DNA of 64,000 bases from Tamaricihabitans halophyticus (lineage in GTDB: Bacteria > Actinomycetota > Actinomycetes > Mycobacteriales > Pseudonocardiaceae): positions 1-64,000 of the forward strand of contig NZ_SLXQ01000011.1 of assembly GCF_004340875.1 (NCBI RefSeq), given 5' to 3'. Positions 25,820 to 34,652 of this stretch are shown piece after piece; position 1 is the stretch's first letter; each line of letters begins with the position of its first letter. Position numbers and translations under genes: made by a program. Under the pieces are notes generated by a model. The model was not told where the DNA came from. It ran no database searches and saw only the letters and a program-made list of their open reading frames with translations.

Positions 25820-26068
25820 TTACGGTTCGGCGAGTGCGGCACGGAAAGCGGCAAGGTTGTCGAGCGGGGCCCGGACGCCAAGGCGATTGACTGCCGCTGG
25901 GGAGTACACGAACTGAACGTCCAGCTGTCTTGCGGGAAATCGGAGTGGTAGCTGGACAGTACGCCCCTCGAGCACTGATCGTCTCGCGAGAAGCTCGGGA
26001 ACGATCGCGACGTAGCCCGCGTGGGCAGCGAGCTCGATCGCCGTGCTGGGCAACCCCGTGGTGTGCAC
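25820..26068 (-). pseudogene. C-terminal remnant of a LysR-type regulator
   Basis: An 82-residue frame contains IELAAHAGYVAIVPELLARR and ends like the effector-binding domain of LysR proteins (VYSPAAVNRLGVRAPLDN). No helix-turn-helix or upstream effector domain is present in any frame up to the DoxX-like gene, so only the tail remains. In 25796-26241 I see no other gene. Confidence 0.45.
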
Positions 26069-26241
26069 GGGGGTACGGGTGGTTCCCTGGCATTCTGTTC
26101 TTGATCCGCGGCCAGGGCCGCCGGCCCGGTGTGGTCAGCGGCAGTCGCCGATCCCGAGCACGCGCCGTTCGCCACCGAGCAGCACGTCTATTCGGTTCGG
26201 CCACGGCCTCAGCTAAGCCTCCACATGGTCGACTCGAACAC

Positions 26242-26595
26242 TCAAGCAGCCAGCTGGACCATGTACACGGCTGAGGCCGCCGCCAGAAGGAGGTACAAGC
26301 CGGGAAACGCGATGTTGGCGATGACCCGCGCTCGGATGTGCGCGACCACCGCACCGATGAAGAACAGCACCAGGCCAATGCCGGCCGCTACACCGAGCCA
26401 CGACTCTACGGTCAAGCCAGCGATAAGCCCGACAGCTCCCGCAAGTTTCATCGTCGCGAGGTACGGCAGGGACCAGGAAGGCACGTGGACCTCGGCGGCG
26501 TTGTGTAGCACGAATCCCGCCCGGGCGTAGTCGGCGACCGCGATAAGGACGTTCGCCACGATGCAGACCACCGTGGCCACGAACAGCGCGGTCAT
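26242..26595 (-). CDS. DoxX-like four-helix membrane protein
   Basis: A 117-residue protein with four predicted membrane helices (about 3-22, 45-64, 68-88 and 95-114). The motif SLPYLATMKLAGAVGLIAGL matches DoxX_2 proteins. DoxX relatives are linked to membrane redox or quinone biology, but the function of this subgroup is not known. It is separated from the upstream PLP gene by 187 bases in which I see no gene. Confidence 0.8.
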   Translation of the reverse strand: MTALFVATVVCIVANVLIAVADYARAGFVLHNAAEVHVPSWSLPYLATMKLAGAVGLIAGLTVESWLGVAAGIGLVLFFIGAVVAHIRARVIANIAFPGLYLLLAAASAVYMVQLAA

Positions 26596-26782
26596 CCGTG
26601 GCGCCCGAGGGAAACGGCGTACATGTACGGCATCGCGGAGTCGCCGCGCCTGCTGGCTGGCCAGTTGTGGGTAGTCGTCGGCCTACTCATCGGCAGGTTC
26701 CTCCCTGAGTAACGTCGGAGTTGAGATTCGTTGGTCTCGTCCGTACCGACGTTTCCCACCCGGAAAAGGTGACACCCCGAGT

Positions 26783-27724
26783 TCAGCCGCCGAACAGGTC
26801 GTCCGCGAGATACTTGTAGCCGTTGTCGCACACCACCGTCGTCACGGTCTTGCCTGGCCCGAGCGCCCGCGCGACCTGGATTGCGGCGACCACGTTGGCG
26901 CCGGTGGACTTGCCGCCAAAGACACCCTCCTCGCGGGCGAGCCGGCGCGCCATGTCATATGCCTCATCGTCTTCGACCGCCACGATCCGGTCCACCAGGT
27001 CACGGCGAAAGAGGGGCCCCGGCGGACCATCACCGAAGCCCTGGATCTTGTGCACGCCACCGTGGGCGCCGGTGAGATGCCGATACCTCGCCGGCTCTAC
27101 GGCGACGGCGAGTGGGCCGCGAGCCAGCTGGTCCTTCAGCAACGTCGTGACACCCGTGAAGCATCCGCCGGAACCACAGCCCATCACGAACGCGTCAAGC
27201 TGCCCGTCCGTCTGCGCCAGGATCTCCCTGCCCAGCTCCTGGTAACCACGAGGATTGTCCGGATTGCGCATCTGATTCGTATAGAACGTGGCGCGCTCGC
27301 CCGCCAGCTCCTCGACTCGGCGGATCATCTTCTCGAACAGCCCAGGGTACGTTGAACGCCCGTGTTCCCCGTGAATGATGTCCAGCCGCGCACCAAAGGC
27401 GGCTATTGCCTGACGTTTCTGTTCCGGGAACGCGTCAGAGGTGACGATCGTGCAGTCATATCCTTTGACACTGGCGATCATCGCGAGTGCCGTTCCAGTG
27501 CCGCCGCCGCTCATTTCGACGACCCGATCTCCGTGCCGCAGCCGGCCCTCTTCCTCGGCGCGCTCAATCATCGATATAGCGCTGCGGTCCTTGGCGCTGC
27601 CGGTCGGATTGAGGCTCTCCAGCTTGACGAGAACGCGAGCACCGTCCGTTGGCGCCACCGACGTCAACTCAACGAGCGGCGTGTTCCCGATCGCCGCGAG
27701 CACACCTGGTCGCATCACCAACAT
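26783..27724 (-). CDS. Cysteine-synthase-family PLP enzyme with altered substrate loop
   Basis: A 313-residue fold-type II PLP enzyme. Lys45 in TGSAKDRSA is the Schiff-base lysine, and GCGSGGCFTG binds the cofactor phosphate. The substrate-carboxylate loop, TSGNTG in CysK and CBS, reads SGGGTG here (72-77), so the nucleophile or substrate probably differs from O-acetylserine sulfhydrylation. I chose the ATG at 27724, which overlaps the SDR stop (ATGA) and follows GAAGGAAGG. Alternatives are a D-cysteine/ACC-deaminase-like or beta-elimination activity. Confidence 0.8.
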   Translation of the reverse strand: MLVMRPGVLAAIGNTPLVELTSVAPTDGARVLVKLESLNPTGSAKDRSAISMIERAEEEGRLRHGDRVVEMSGGGTGTALAMIASVKGYDCTIVTSDAFPEQKRQAIAAFGARLDIIHGEHGRSTYPGLFEKMIRRVEELAGERATFYTNQMRNPDNPRGYQELGREILAQTDGQLDAFVMGCGSGGCFTGVTTLLKDQLARGPLAVAVEPARYRHLTGAHGGVHKIQGFGDGPPGPLFRRDLVDRIVAVEDDEAYDMARRLAREEGVFGGKSTGANVVAAIQVARALGPGKTVTTVVCDNGYKYLADDLFGG

Positions 27725-28530
27725 CAACCTTCCTTCAGAACTTCGGTAAGCGTGTCCGGGTCGCGCGCCGTCAGGCCGCCGTCGACGACCAGATTCGTCC
27801 CGGTGACGTAGGACGCATCGTCCGAAGCGAGGAAGAGAATCGCCGAGGCGATTTCCGCTGGACGGGCTGGACGCCGCTGCAGCGCGGCACCGCCGAAGCA
27901 TGAGACGAACTCTTGCTCGGTCATGCCAAGTGCCGCCGCACGCCGATGATGGAATTCGGTAAAGACCGCCCCCGGCGAGATCGCGTTCACGCGAATGTTG
28001 TCCGGGGCGTGGTCGGCGGCCAAGGCACGCGTCAGCCCGATAACCGCGGATTTGGTGGTGTCGTACTCCACCATATTGCCGCCGGCCACGATCGACCGTA
28101 TCGAAGCGAGATTGACGATCACGCCGCCTCCCGCATCGCGCATCGCGGGCACGGCCGCCTTGGCGCAGAGCGCGAAACCCTTGAGGTTCACGCCGAGGAT
28201 CTCATCCCAGGTATCGTCCGTGGTCTCCAGCACCGTCGAGTAGTGGCGCACGCCCGCGTTGTTGACGAGAATGTGCGGTGCTCCGGCGTACTCAATGACC
28301 GCGTCGATGAAATCCTGACAACCTTGTTCGTGATCGACGCGAGCCTCGACGAACCGTGCCCGCCCGCCCTCTTCGCCGTTGAGCTCTCGTGCCAACGCGC
28401 GCCCACGTGTCACGTCGATGTCGGCAAACGCGACCTGAGCGCCTTCCGCGACGAACCGCCGTACCGTGGCCGCGCCGATGCCAGCGGCTCCCCCGGTCAC
28501 CGCGGCCACCCGATTGTTCAGTCTGCCCAT
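27724..28530 (-). CDS. Short-chain dehydrogenase/reductase
   Basis: A 268-residue classical SDR. The cofactor motif TGGAAGIG is at 12-19, NNAG at 90-93, and the catalytic residues are Ser143, Tyr156 and Lys160 (YDTTK). Asp38-Asp40 after the second strand (FADID) favours NAD over NADP. It is coupled to the PLP enzyme by an ATGA overlap, so the two probably act on the same compound. I chose the ATG at 28530 over an in-frame TTG one codon upstream. It is divergent from a PucR-type regulator. Confidence 0.92.
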   Translation of the reverse strand: MGRLNNRVAAVTGGAAGIGAATVRRFVAEGAQVAFADIDVTRGRALARELNGEEGGRARFVEARVDHEQGCQDFIDAVIEYAGAPHILVNNAGVRHYSTVLETTDDTWDEILGVNLKGFALCAKAAVPAMRDAGGGVIVNLASIRSIVAGGNMVEYDTTKSAVIGLTRALAADHAPDNIRVNAISPGAVFTEFHHRRAAALGMTEQEFVSCFGGAALQRRPARPAEIASAILFLASDDASYVTGTNLVVDGGLTARDPDTLTEVLKEG

Positions 28531-28659
28531 CAAATCCTCACTCAGCGCCGAAAGTCCAGGCAGAGACTACGAACCCGCCTCGAGCGAAACCATGGACGAA
28601 CGCTGGGAAAGCCAGCCGCGAACTTGCGACATTTGTCGGAAGAACCCTACGCTCGGCGC

Positions 28660-29835
28660 GTGGCCACCGTGGAGATCCAGGATCAGCTCGATCAGCTTGC
28701 TCGGGTTCTTGGCCGTGGCGTGTCCATAGACGACACACGTAGGCGGATGGTGGCCTACAGCAAGCACGTCGGAACCGTCGACCCGGTGCGCACCGCGGGC
28801 ATACTCACCAGGGAATGCCCGCCAGATGTCGGCGCCTGGCAAGACGAGCACATTCGCGGTGCCCACGGGCCAGTTCGCGTCCCGGCGAACGTCGACCTCG
28901 AAATGACCGCCCGCCTCGCTGTCCCGTTGCGACTGTCCGGAAAGCTCTATGGGCACCTGTGGGTTCTTGAAGGCGCCACCCGCCTGACCGAGGCCGAGCA
29001 GTCCGCTGCCGCCACGACCGCGGCCGAGATCGCCGAGCTGTTCGACAAAGCCGAACAGGACCGCGACCGTCGCATCCGGCGCGATCAGGCGATGCTTGAC
29101 ACGGTGCTGGACGACAAGCGTCGCGAACCGCCCGACTTCCAGTTCGTCCCCAGTCGGCAACGCGCTATGACCGTGCTGGTCATAGCGCCAGTGACCGGCA
29201 CCCCGCCCCACCCCTTTGTTCCACCACTTCCGGATGCTGAACTGCTCGGCGCCCTGTCCGCGCTGCCGCACCAGGCGGTACTCACCGGCATCCGGTCGGG
29301 CATGGTCACCGCGCTCCTCCCAGTGGAAACCATGCACACCAAAGCGGTTCAGCTACGCGAAGCCACCGCACGGCAGATCACCGCGCACCGCGCGGTAGCG
29401 GGCGCCGCGCACCCCGTCCACGACGGCGCAGAACTTCGGTCAGCCGAGCGTCGGGCACGCTACGCCGCCGAGGTCGCCGCCGCAGACCCCACCGGAGGTG
29501 ATGTCCGGACCTGGTCCGACCTGGGCGCACTGCGGCTGCTTGCCGAACGCGCCCCACTGTTTCCCACCGATGTCGAGGAGCTCTTTCCCGAGGCGACGAC
29601 GCTGCTCAGCAGCCGGACTGGCGCGACGTTCGCGACCAGCGTCGAGGCATTTCTGGACAACGGCGGCAACATCGGTACGACGGCGAAGCACCTCTGCGTA
29701 CATCGGGCCACGTTGTACTACCGCTTGGAACGCGCCGCCGCGCTCGTGGATGTCGATCTGTCCGACGGCGCCGCACGCACCGCGCTCCACCTCGGCCTCA
29801 AGGCTGCCCGGCTGGCTGGCTTACTGGGCAGCTGA
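28660..29835 (+). CDS. PucR/CdaR-type transcriptional regulator
   Basis: A 391-residue regulator with a short N-terminal sensory part (about 1-130, RLAVPLRLSGKLYGHLWVLEG resembles a GAF strand) and a C-terminal CdaR-type helix-turn-helix (HLCVHRATLYYRLERAA). The start is uncertain: I used the GTG at 28660, with a second GTG at 28669 and TTG codons upstream, none with a strong ribosome binding site. It is divergent from the SDR/PLP pair, so it is the likely regulator of that pair, and it converges on the sulfur-CoA operon. Confidence 0.85.
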   Translation: MATVEIQDQLDQLARVLGRGVSIDDTRRRMVAYSKHVGTVDPVRTAGILTRECPPDVGAWQDEHIRGAHGPVRVPANVDLEMTARLAVPLRLSGKLYGHLWVLEGATRLTEAEQSAAATTAAEIAELFDKAEQDRDRRIRRDQAMLDTVLDDKRREPPDFQFVPSRQRAMTVLVIAPVTGTPPHPFVPPLPDAELLGALSALPHQAVLTGIRSGMVTALLPVETMHTKAVQLREATARQITAHRAVAGAAHPVHDGAELRSAERRARYAAEVAAADPTGGDVRTWSDLGALRLLAERAPLFPTDVEELFPEATTLLSSRTGATFATSVEAFLDNGGNIGTTAKHLCVHRATLYYRLERAAALVDVDLSDGAARTALHLGLKAARLAGLLGS

Positions 29836-29851
29836 GCGCACGAGTCGGTTG

Positions 29852-31054
29852 TCAACGCCCAACGGCAGGCTCACCGGAGACCACGTGTGCCTGGAGGTAG
29901 TCCTCCCGGATGGTGATCCCCAATCCCGGCCGGTCAGGTATGTCCAGGTACCCGTCCCGCGCAACAAACTCCTCTTCGACGAGGTCGTGCAGCATCGGAT
30001 GACCGCCAAGGGAGTACTCCAGAATGTACCCACAGTTGCTTGCCGCGGCGATATGCATGCCCGCGGTGAAGCCAGGGGCGCCCGACCAGAGGTGCGGCGC
30101 CATCCGCAGATTATGCGCCGAAGCGAGCGCGGCGATCCGCATCCCCTCGGTGATACCGCCACATACCGCGAGATCTGGTTGCAGTACGTCCACAGCGCCC
30201 GCGTCGATCATGTCCCGGAAGTCGAACCGGGTGTACTCACTCTCCCCCGCCGCGATCGGGACATGGGTGAACTCACGAAGCCGCGCCATACCAGGCTTAT
30301 CATCTCCGCTCAGCGGCTCCTCGAGCCAGCCGAGGTCACAATCGCGCACCAGATGGCAGAATCGCTTCGCCTCGGCGAGGGTGAACGCGCCATGCGCGTC
30401 CACAAGCAACTCGACATCTGGCCCGATGGCCTCCCTGGCCGCGATCACCCGGCGCGCCGATTCCTGCATCGAGCCGTCCATCGGACCAATCCGCATCTTC
30501 ACGGCGCCAAACTTGCCGCGGTCCACGTAGTCACGTAACTCCGGGCCGATGTCAGCCGCACTCGCCCATCCGCCGGATCCGTAGGCGGGTAACCGTTCCG
30601 CGCGGCGACCACCGAGCAACTGCCATACCGGCGCGTCCAACGTTTTCCCGAGCAGGTCCCACAAGGCGATATCGACCGCGCTGATCGCCGCGACCGACAT
30701 CCCCCGGCGGCTCATCTCCGGGAAGACGAACCCGCGCGCACTGGCGAAATGCGCGCGTACTCCACTGTAGAGCTCATCCGCGAGCACGCTTGGCGCCAGC
30801 GCGTTCTTGCCAATGAGTTTGGGAGCGATCTCCTGGTTCAGCAGCGCGGTCAGCGCGGCATAGGTTCCCGCGCTACCGGGCGCGTTCTTGGCCTCACCCC
30901 AACCAACCACGCCGTTCTCCGCGGTGACCCGAACGATTGTCGAGTCGAATGAGCTTACCTGGCCGAAATCACCGAAATGCTGCTGCCGTTCCGGAATCGG
31001 CACATGTACCCACCAGGCCTGCAGGTTGGCGATCGGCAGCGGTCGGTTTCCCAT
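29852..31054 (-). CDS. Enolase-superfamily sugar-acid dehydratase (mandelate racemase type)
   Basis: A 400-residue enolase-superfamily enzyme. Metal ligands are visible as Asp219 (LLVDAHG), Glu245 (WLEEP) and Glu271 (AGESE). Base residues are Lys186 in VKMRIG, with Arg188 in place of the second lysine of the KxK motif, and a probable Asp294-His321 dyad (QPDLAVCGG, APHLW). This places it in the mandelate racemase subgroup of acid-sugar dehydratases/racemases. It is the last gene of the eleven-gene operon. AAAGGAG precedes the ATG at 31054. Confidence 0.88.
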   Translation of the reverse strand: MGNRPLPIANLQAWWVHVPIPERQQHFGDFGQVSSFDSTIVRVTAENGVVGWGEAKNAPGSAGTYAALTALLNQEIAPKLIGKNALAPSVLADELYSGVRAHFASARGFVFPEMSRRGMSVAAISAVDIALWDLLGKTLDAPVWQLLGGRRAERLPAYGSGGWASAADIGPELRDYVDRGKFGAVKMRIGPMDGSMQESARRVIAAREAIGPDVELLVDAHGAFTLAEAKRFCHLVRDCDLGWLEEPLSGDDKPGMARLREFTHVPIAAGESEYTRFDFRDMIDAGAVDVLQPDLAVCGGITEGMRIAALASAHNLRMAPHLWSGAPGFTAGMHIAAASNCGYILEYSLGGHPMLHDLVEEEFVARDGYLDIPDRPGLGITIREDYLQAHVVSGEPAVGR

Positions 31055-31071
31055 CGATGCTCCTTTTCCGC

Positions 31072-31644
31072 TCAACTGGTCGCGGGTGTTGCCCACGGGG
31101 ACACGAACCAAGCAACGTCGCCGGTATCGGCGTCATAGCTACGCCGGCGCAGTTCGCCAATATTCGCGCCGTACACGTGGATTCCTACGCACGGCAGATC
31201 TCCCGCACAGGACACCGCGTGTACATCGTCGTCTGTCGTGCAGCACACCGTCACCTCACCGGGCGACCAGTCATGCTCACCAAGTCGCTCTGGCACGACC
31301 CCGTCTGCTGGTTTCGCATATCGCACCTCGCGTTCCACTCCGGAATAGATGCCGACCACACCCCAGGTTTCGTGCCCGTGCACTGGAGTACGCTGCCCGA
31401 CATTCCACACCGCGGAGGCGATGGAGAAGGCTCCGTCCGGCGCGACGTAGAGCGGGTACATCACGTAGTGGTCCGGATGTGCCGTGATATGACTCGCGGG
31501 CAAGGTGAATGCCTTATCCGCCAACAACTCCGCGAGGGTGTCCGCGATCGAGGCGGTAACGTCCCTTTCGTTCGGATAATGGTCCACCAAAGCTCGTACG
31601 GTCAGCGCGAAGTCATGCACCTCGGCGACGCTGGCGCTCAGCAT
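31072..31644 (-). CDS. Cupin thiol dioxygenase (cysteine/3-mercaptopropionate dioxygenase-like)
   Basis: A 190-residue cupin. The three-histidine iron site of thiol dioxygenases is visible: His89 and His91 in TPVHGHETWGVVG, and His142 in DDVHAVS, with Tyr158 in the IHVYG strand. The enzyme would add O2 to a thiol to give a sulfinate. The TPVHxHxxWG pattern is closest to 3-mercaptopropionate dioxygenases. I chose the ATG at 31644, 17 bases after the sulfite-oxidase-like stop. The context (CoA-transferases, crotonases, molybdoenzyme) supports a non-cysteine thiol substrate. Confidence 0.82.
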   Translation of the reverse strand: MLSASVAEVHDFALTVRALVDHYPNERDVTASIADTLAELLADKAFTLPASHITAHPDHYVMYPLYVAPDGAFSIASAVWNVGQRTPVHGHETWGVVGIYSGVEREVRYAKPADGVVPERLGEHDWSPGEVTVCCTTDDDVHAVSCAGDLPCVGIHVYGANIGELRRRSYDADTGDVAWFVSPWATPATS

Positions 31645-31661
31645 CGCTGCCCCTTTCCTGC

Positions 31662-32729
31662 TCAGCCCCGAGGCCGCGCAATAAGATCGACGTTCACGAT
31701 GTGAATCTGGTTGTTGCCGTAACCGAGCCGGTCCAGCGGCGCGGTCCAGTCCTGCGTCTCGCCGGCATCGTCCACGACGCGAGCCGCGATCCGTCGCATG
31801 CCGCGCGGCAACCCAGCTGGCAATCGCGCATTCCAGCGCACCCAGGACCATGCTCCTTCGGGGGCCGCGAGTTCCGCCGGAATCCAGTTCGTCCCGTCGT
31901 CGGCGGTGATCTCGACCCTCGCGACCTGCCGCGGTCCGGCCCAAGCGACGCCGGAGATCACCGCGTCATCCCCGACTGCCTCTCCTTCCTCTGGCGACAG
32001 GACCACCGCGCGTGGCCGCTGTTGCCCGACGACAGCGAGCACCTCGCCGTTGTCGTCCTGGTACGTGTACCGCTCGTGTTGCCAGAACCCGTGGAACTCG
32101 GTTGACGTCAGATCAATCCGGGTCGGCCACTTTACCCACCAGATGCCGTACCAGCCGGGCACCACAAGTCGGACAGGGCCACCGTGTTCGACCGGCAGTG
32201 GGCCGTCGTTGACTTGCCAGCACAGCATCGTGTCCGGGTGCAGGGCCTTGTCCCGATGCAACCCCTTCGCGAAGTACGCGTGCTTGTCCTCGGGTTGGGT
32301 CACGCCGTTGTCCGGTGCGTGCAGCACCGCGTACTCCCAGCCTTCGGTGCCGTCGAACTCGGCAAGTACCGTGCGCAGGCTGGTGCCCACCCACTTGGCC
32401 TGCCCGAACATGCCGAGGCCGAACTGGTTTCCCGGAGCGCGACTGTCGCGTAACCCACGGCCGTTTCCGGCACACTCGAGTACCGCGACGATCTCCCTTG
32501 TTGGCAGTGCGCGCAGTTCGTCGATCCCCACCGCGACGGTTCTCCCATCCGGCAACACCAGGTCGATCCGGTACTGATCACTCAGCTCTGGCTGCTCGTA
32601 GTGGCTGACCAGAAACATATCCGCGATATCGGTGCGTTCACCGCGCTGCGCGTCCAGGCGACCTTCGGCCATCTGCAGCCGACTCTTGCTGTCGTACACC
32701 CGTGCACGCAAAGTGCCGTGCTCCGCCAT
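31662..32729 (-). CDS. Sulfite-oxidase-family molybdopterin enzyme
   Basis: A 355-residue protein with the sulfite oxidase molybdopterin fold. Cys86 in LECAGNGRG is the molybdenum ligand, GPVRLVVPGWYG and VKWPTRIDL are family signatures, and the C-terminal third is the Mo-co dimerisation domain. There is no haem domain and no Tat signal, so it is predicted cytoplasmic. It may oxidise sulfite released from sulfinate intermediates, although some family members act on other substrates. It is six bases from the upstream crotonase gene. Confidence 0.87.
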   Translation of the reverse strand: MAEHGTLRARVYDSKSRLQMAEGRLDAQRGERTDIADMFLVSHYEQPELSDQYRIDLVLPDGRTVAVGIDELRALPTREIVAVLECAGNGRGLRDSRAPGNQFGLGMFGQAKWVGTSLRTVLAEFDGTEGWEYAVLHAPDNGVTQPEDKHAYFAKGLHRDKALHPDTMLCWQVNDGPLPVEHGGPVRLVVPGWYGIWWVKWPTRIDLTSTEFHGFWQHERYTYQDDNGEVLAVVGQQRPRAVVLSPEEGEAVGDDAVISGVAWAGPRQVARVEITADDGTNWIPAELAAPEGAWSWVRWNARLPAGLPRGMRRIAARVVDDAGETQDWTAPLDRLGYGNNQIHIVNVDLIARPRG

Positions 32730-32735
32730 TTGCCC

Positions 32736-33473
32736 TCACCTCTCTGATTCCCTCACAGGTACCGATGCCGTGGACGCCGATCGGTAGCGGTCGATCCGGT
32801 CCCGCAGGCCCGGTTCGGCAACCAACGAACGGACCAGATCGGCGACCACCGCGCCGCCGGCGTCAGGGCCGCGCGCAGCCCGCATGAGCTGGCTCGTCGT
32901 GCCGTCGGGCAGTGCGGCCAACTCGGCGACGATTCGGCCGATGCCCTCGGCTATCTCGTCCGCGGGCAACAACTCGGTCAACAATCCATATCGCAGGGCG
33001 CTACTCGACCTGCACACCTCGGCGCTCGCGGCTAGTCGAGTAGCGATCGGCACCGAGGTCACCTGCGCCAGCCGGCGTGTCCCGAGTACCGCCCCGAACG
33101 CGGCCCCGGGAAACCGGAAACTCGCGTGCTCCGAACCGATCCGGTGATCACAGGCGAGCGCCAGATCGGCTCCCGCGCCCACGGCCGCACCCGTCACCAC
33201 GGCCACCGTGGCGAACGGTGCCTCGTAGAGGCGTTCAAGTAGGAGTCCGAGCCGGCAGAACCGGTGCAGCAGGGTCGCGTCCGTCTCCTCGGCGAGGTTA
33301 CCGAGATCGAACCCGGCGCAGAACTGCCGGGCGGTCGAGCGGAAAACGACGGTGCGCGCGGCCGCCTGCTGAGCCTCGTCCAGCCCAGCGTGTAGCTGAT
33401 CCACCAACTCCGCGCTCAACGCGTTTGCCTTCGTCGGCCGGTCCAAGACGATCTCATGCACACCGCCGGTCAT
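32736..33473 (-). CDS. Enoyl-CoA hydratase/isomerase-family protein, atypical active site
   Basis: A 245-residue crotonase-fold protein. The oxyanion-hole segments are present (FCAGFDLG; GAAVGAGADLALACD). The catalytic glutamate region, PEINLG in classical hydratases, reads PGAAFG, so the usual acid/base Glu is missing. It may act as an isomerase, a C-S or C-C lyase, or a non-hydratase. The ATG overlaps the stop of CoA-transferase 1 (ATGA). Confidence 0.85.
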   Translation of the reverse strand: MTGGVHEIVLDRPTKANALSAELVDQLHAGLDEAQQAAARTVVFRSTARQFCAGFDLGNLAEETDATLLHRFCRLGLLLERLYEAPFATVAVVTGAAVGAGADLALACDHRIGSEHASFRFPGAAFGAVLGTRRLAQVTSVPIATRLAASAEVCRSSSALRYGLLTELLPADEIAEGIGRIVAELAALPDGTTSQLMRAARGPDAGGAVVADLVRSLVAEPGLRDRIDRYRSASTASVPVRESER

Positions 33474-34648
33474 TGGCCCCAGTCCCGCACGACCTCGGCG
33501 GTATGTTCACCAAGTACCGGGGCTCCTCGATCAACCCTGCTTGGTAACCCGCTTACCTGGACGGGAAAAACCACGGTCGGCATGCTGCCGATGACCGGCG
33601 TGGGCACGGAGCGCACCAGCCCACGCATCTCGACGTGCGGGTCGTCGAGAATATCGGCAAACGAGTTGATTGGTCCACATGGGACACCACGGCGACCGAA
33701 CTCGGCCACCCAGTGCGCCACCGGTTTCGTGGCGAACTCCTTCGCCAGAATCTCGACGAGCTCGTCCTGGTGCACGGCCCGCGCGGCTTGATCCGTGAAC
33801 CGTGGATCATCGACCAGCTCGGTTTTCTCGGTTGCCTTGCAGACTTCCTGCCACAGTCGATCGTTGCCGGCGGCGAGGGTGAACGTACCGTCGCTGGCGC
33901 GGAATGCCTGATATGGCGCGTTTCGGGGGTGCGCCGAGCCGCGCGCCGTCGGCGCCCTCCCGGTCCCCCAGTACTCACTTGTCTGCAGCGCCGAGGTGGC
34001 GAGCAGGCAGTCCAGCATGGCGCAGTCCACATGTCGCGAGACGCCGGTCTCCCGAACCTGTGGCAACAGCGCGGCCGTCGTATAAGCGGCATACAACCCC
34101 GCGACGAAATCGCCTACCGGAACACCACTTTTGACCGGGTCACCACCCGGCTCCCCAGTAACGCTCATCAGGCCGCTCATGCCCTGGATCACCACGTCGA
34201 AAGCACCGCGTTCGACGTACGGTCCGTGCAGCCCGAACCCGGAGATCGAACAGTAGACGAGGCCGCGATGGCGCGCGGAGACCTCGGCGAAACCCAGTCC
34301 TAGGCGATCCAGTACCCCAGGCCGGTAGTTCTCGATCACCACATCGGAGTTACTGATCAGCTCGGCTACCATCGCACGATCGGCATCCTGCTTCAGATCG
34401 GCGAGCACGCTGCGCTTGTTACGGTTGACCGAAGCGAAGTTGTAGCTGAACGCGGCGCCGTCGTCGGCCGTATCGCGGGGCGGCCACTGCCGCATACCGT
34501 CCCCACTCGGCGACTCGACTTTCACGACATCCGCGCCGAGATCGGCGAGTAGCATCGCGGCGAACGGCCCGGCTGCCACGTGGCATAGTTCCACGACGCG
34601 CACGCCGTCCAACGGATATCCCGGACCAGCGGGTGAACTGCTCTGCAT
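33470..34648 (-). CDS. CaiB/BaiF family III CoA-transferase with catalytic Asp
   Basis: A 392-residue family III CoA-transferase. The catalytic aspartate is Asp151 in GAFDVVIQGMSG, and the N-terminal VKVESPSGDGMR and ENYRPGVLDRLG are typical CoA-binding regions. It would move CoA to a carboxylic acid substrate. The ATG at 34648 lies four bases after the ECH2 stop. It is the only one of the three CaiB-type proteins here with the full catalytic signature. Confidence 0.92.
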   Translation of the reverse strand: MQSSSPAGPGYPLDGVRVVELCHVAAGPFAAMLLADLGADVVKVESPSGDGMRQWPPRDTADDGAAFSYNFASVNRNKRSVLADLKQDADRAMVAELISNSDVVIENYRPGVLDRLGLGFAEVSARHRGLVYCSISGFGLHGPYVERGAFDVVIQGMSGLMSVTGEPGGDPVKSGVPVGDFVAGLYAAYTTAALLPQVRETGVSRHVDCAMLDCLLATSALQTSEYWGTGRAPTARGSAHPRNAPYQAFRASDGTFTLAAGNDRLWQEVCKATEKTELVDDPRFTDQAARAVHQDELVEILAKEFATKPVAHWVAEFGRRGVPCGPINSFADILDDPHVEMRGLVRSVPTPVIGSMPTVVFPVQVSGLPSRVDRGAPVLGEHTAEVVRDWGQ

Positions 34649-34652
34649 CTGG

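Noticed and set aside
26592-26831. Small minus-strand frame between the DoxX-like and PLP genes
   Set aside because: Arg-rich, no ribosome binding site, and it overlaps the PLP gene end.
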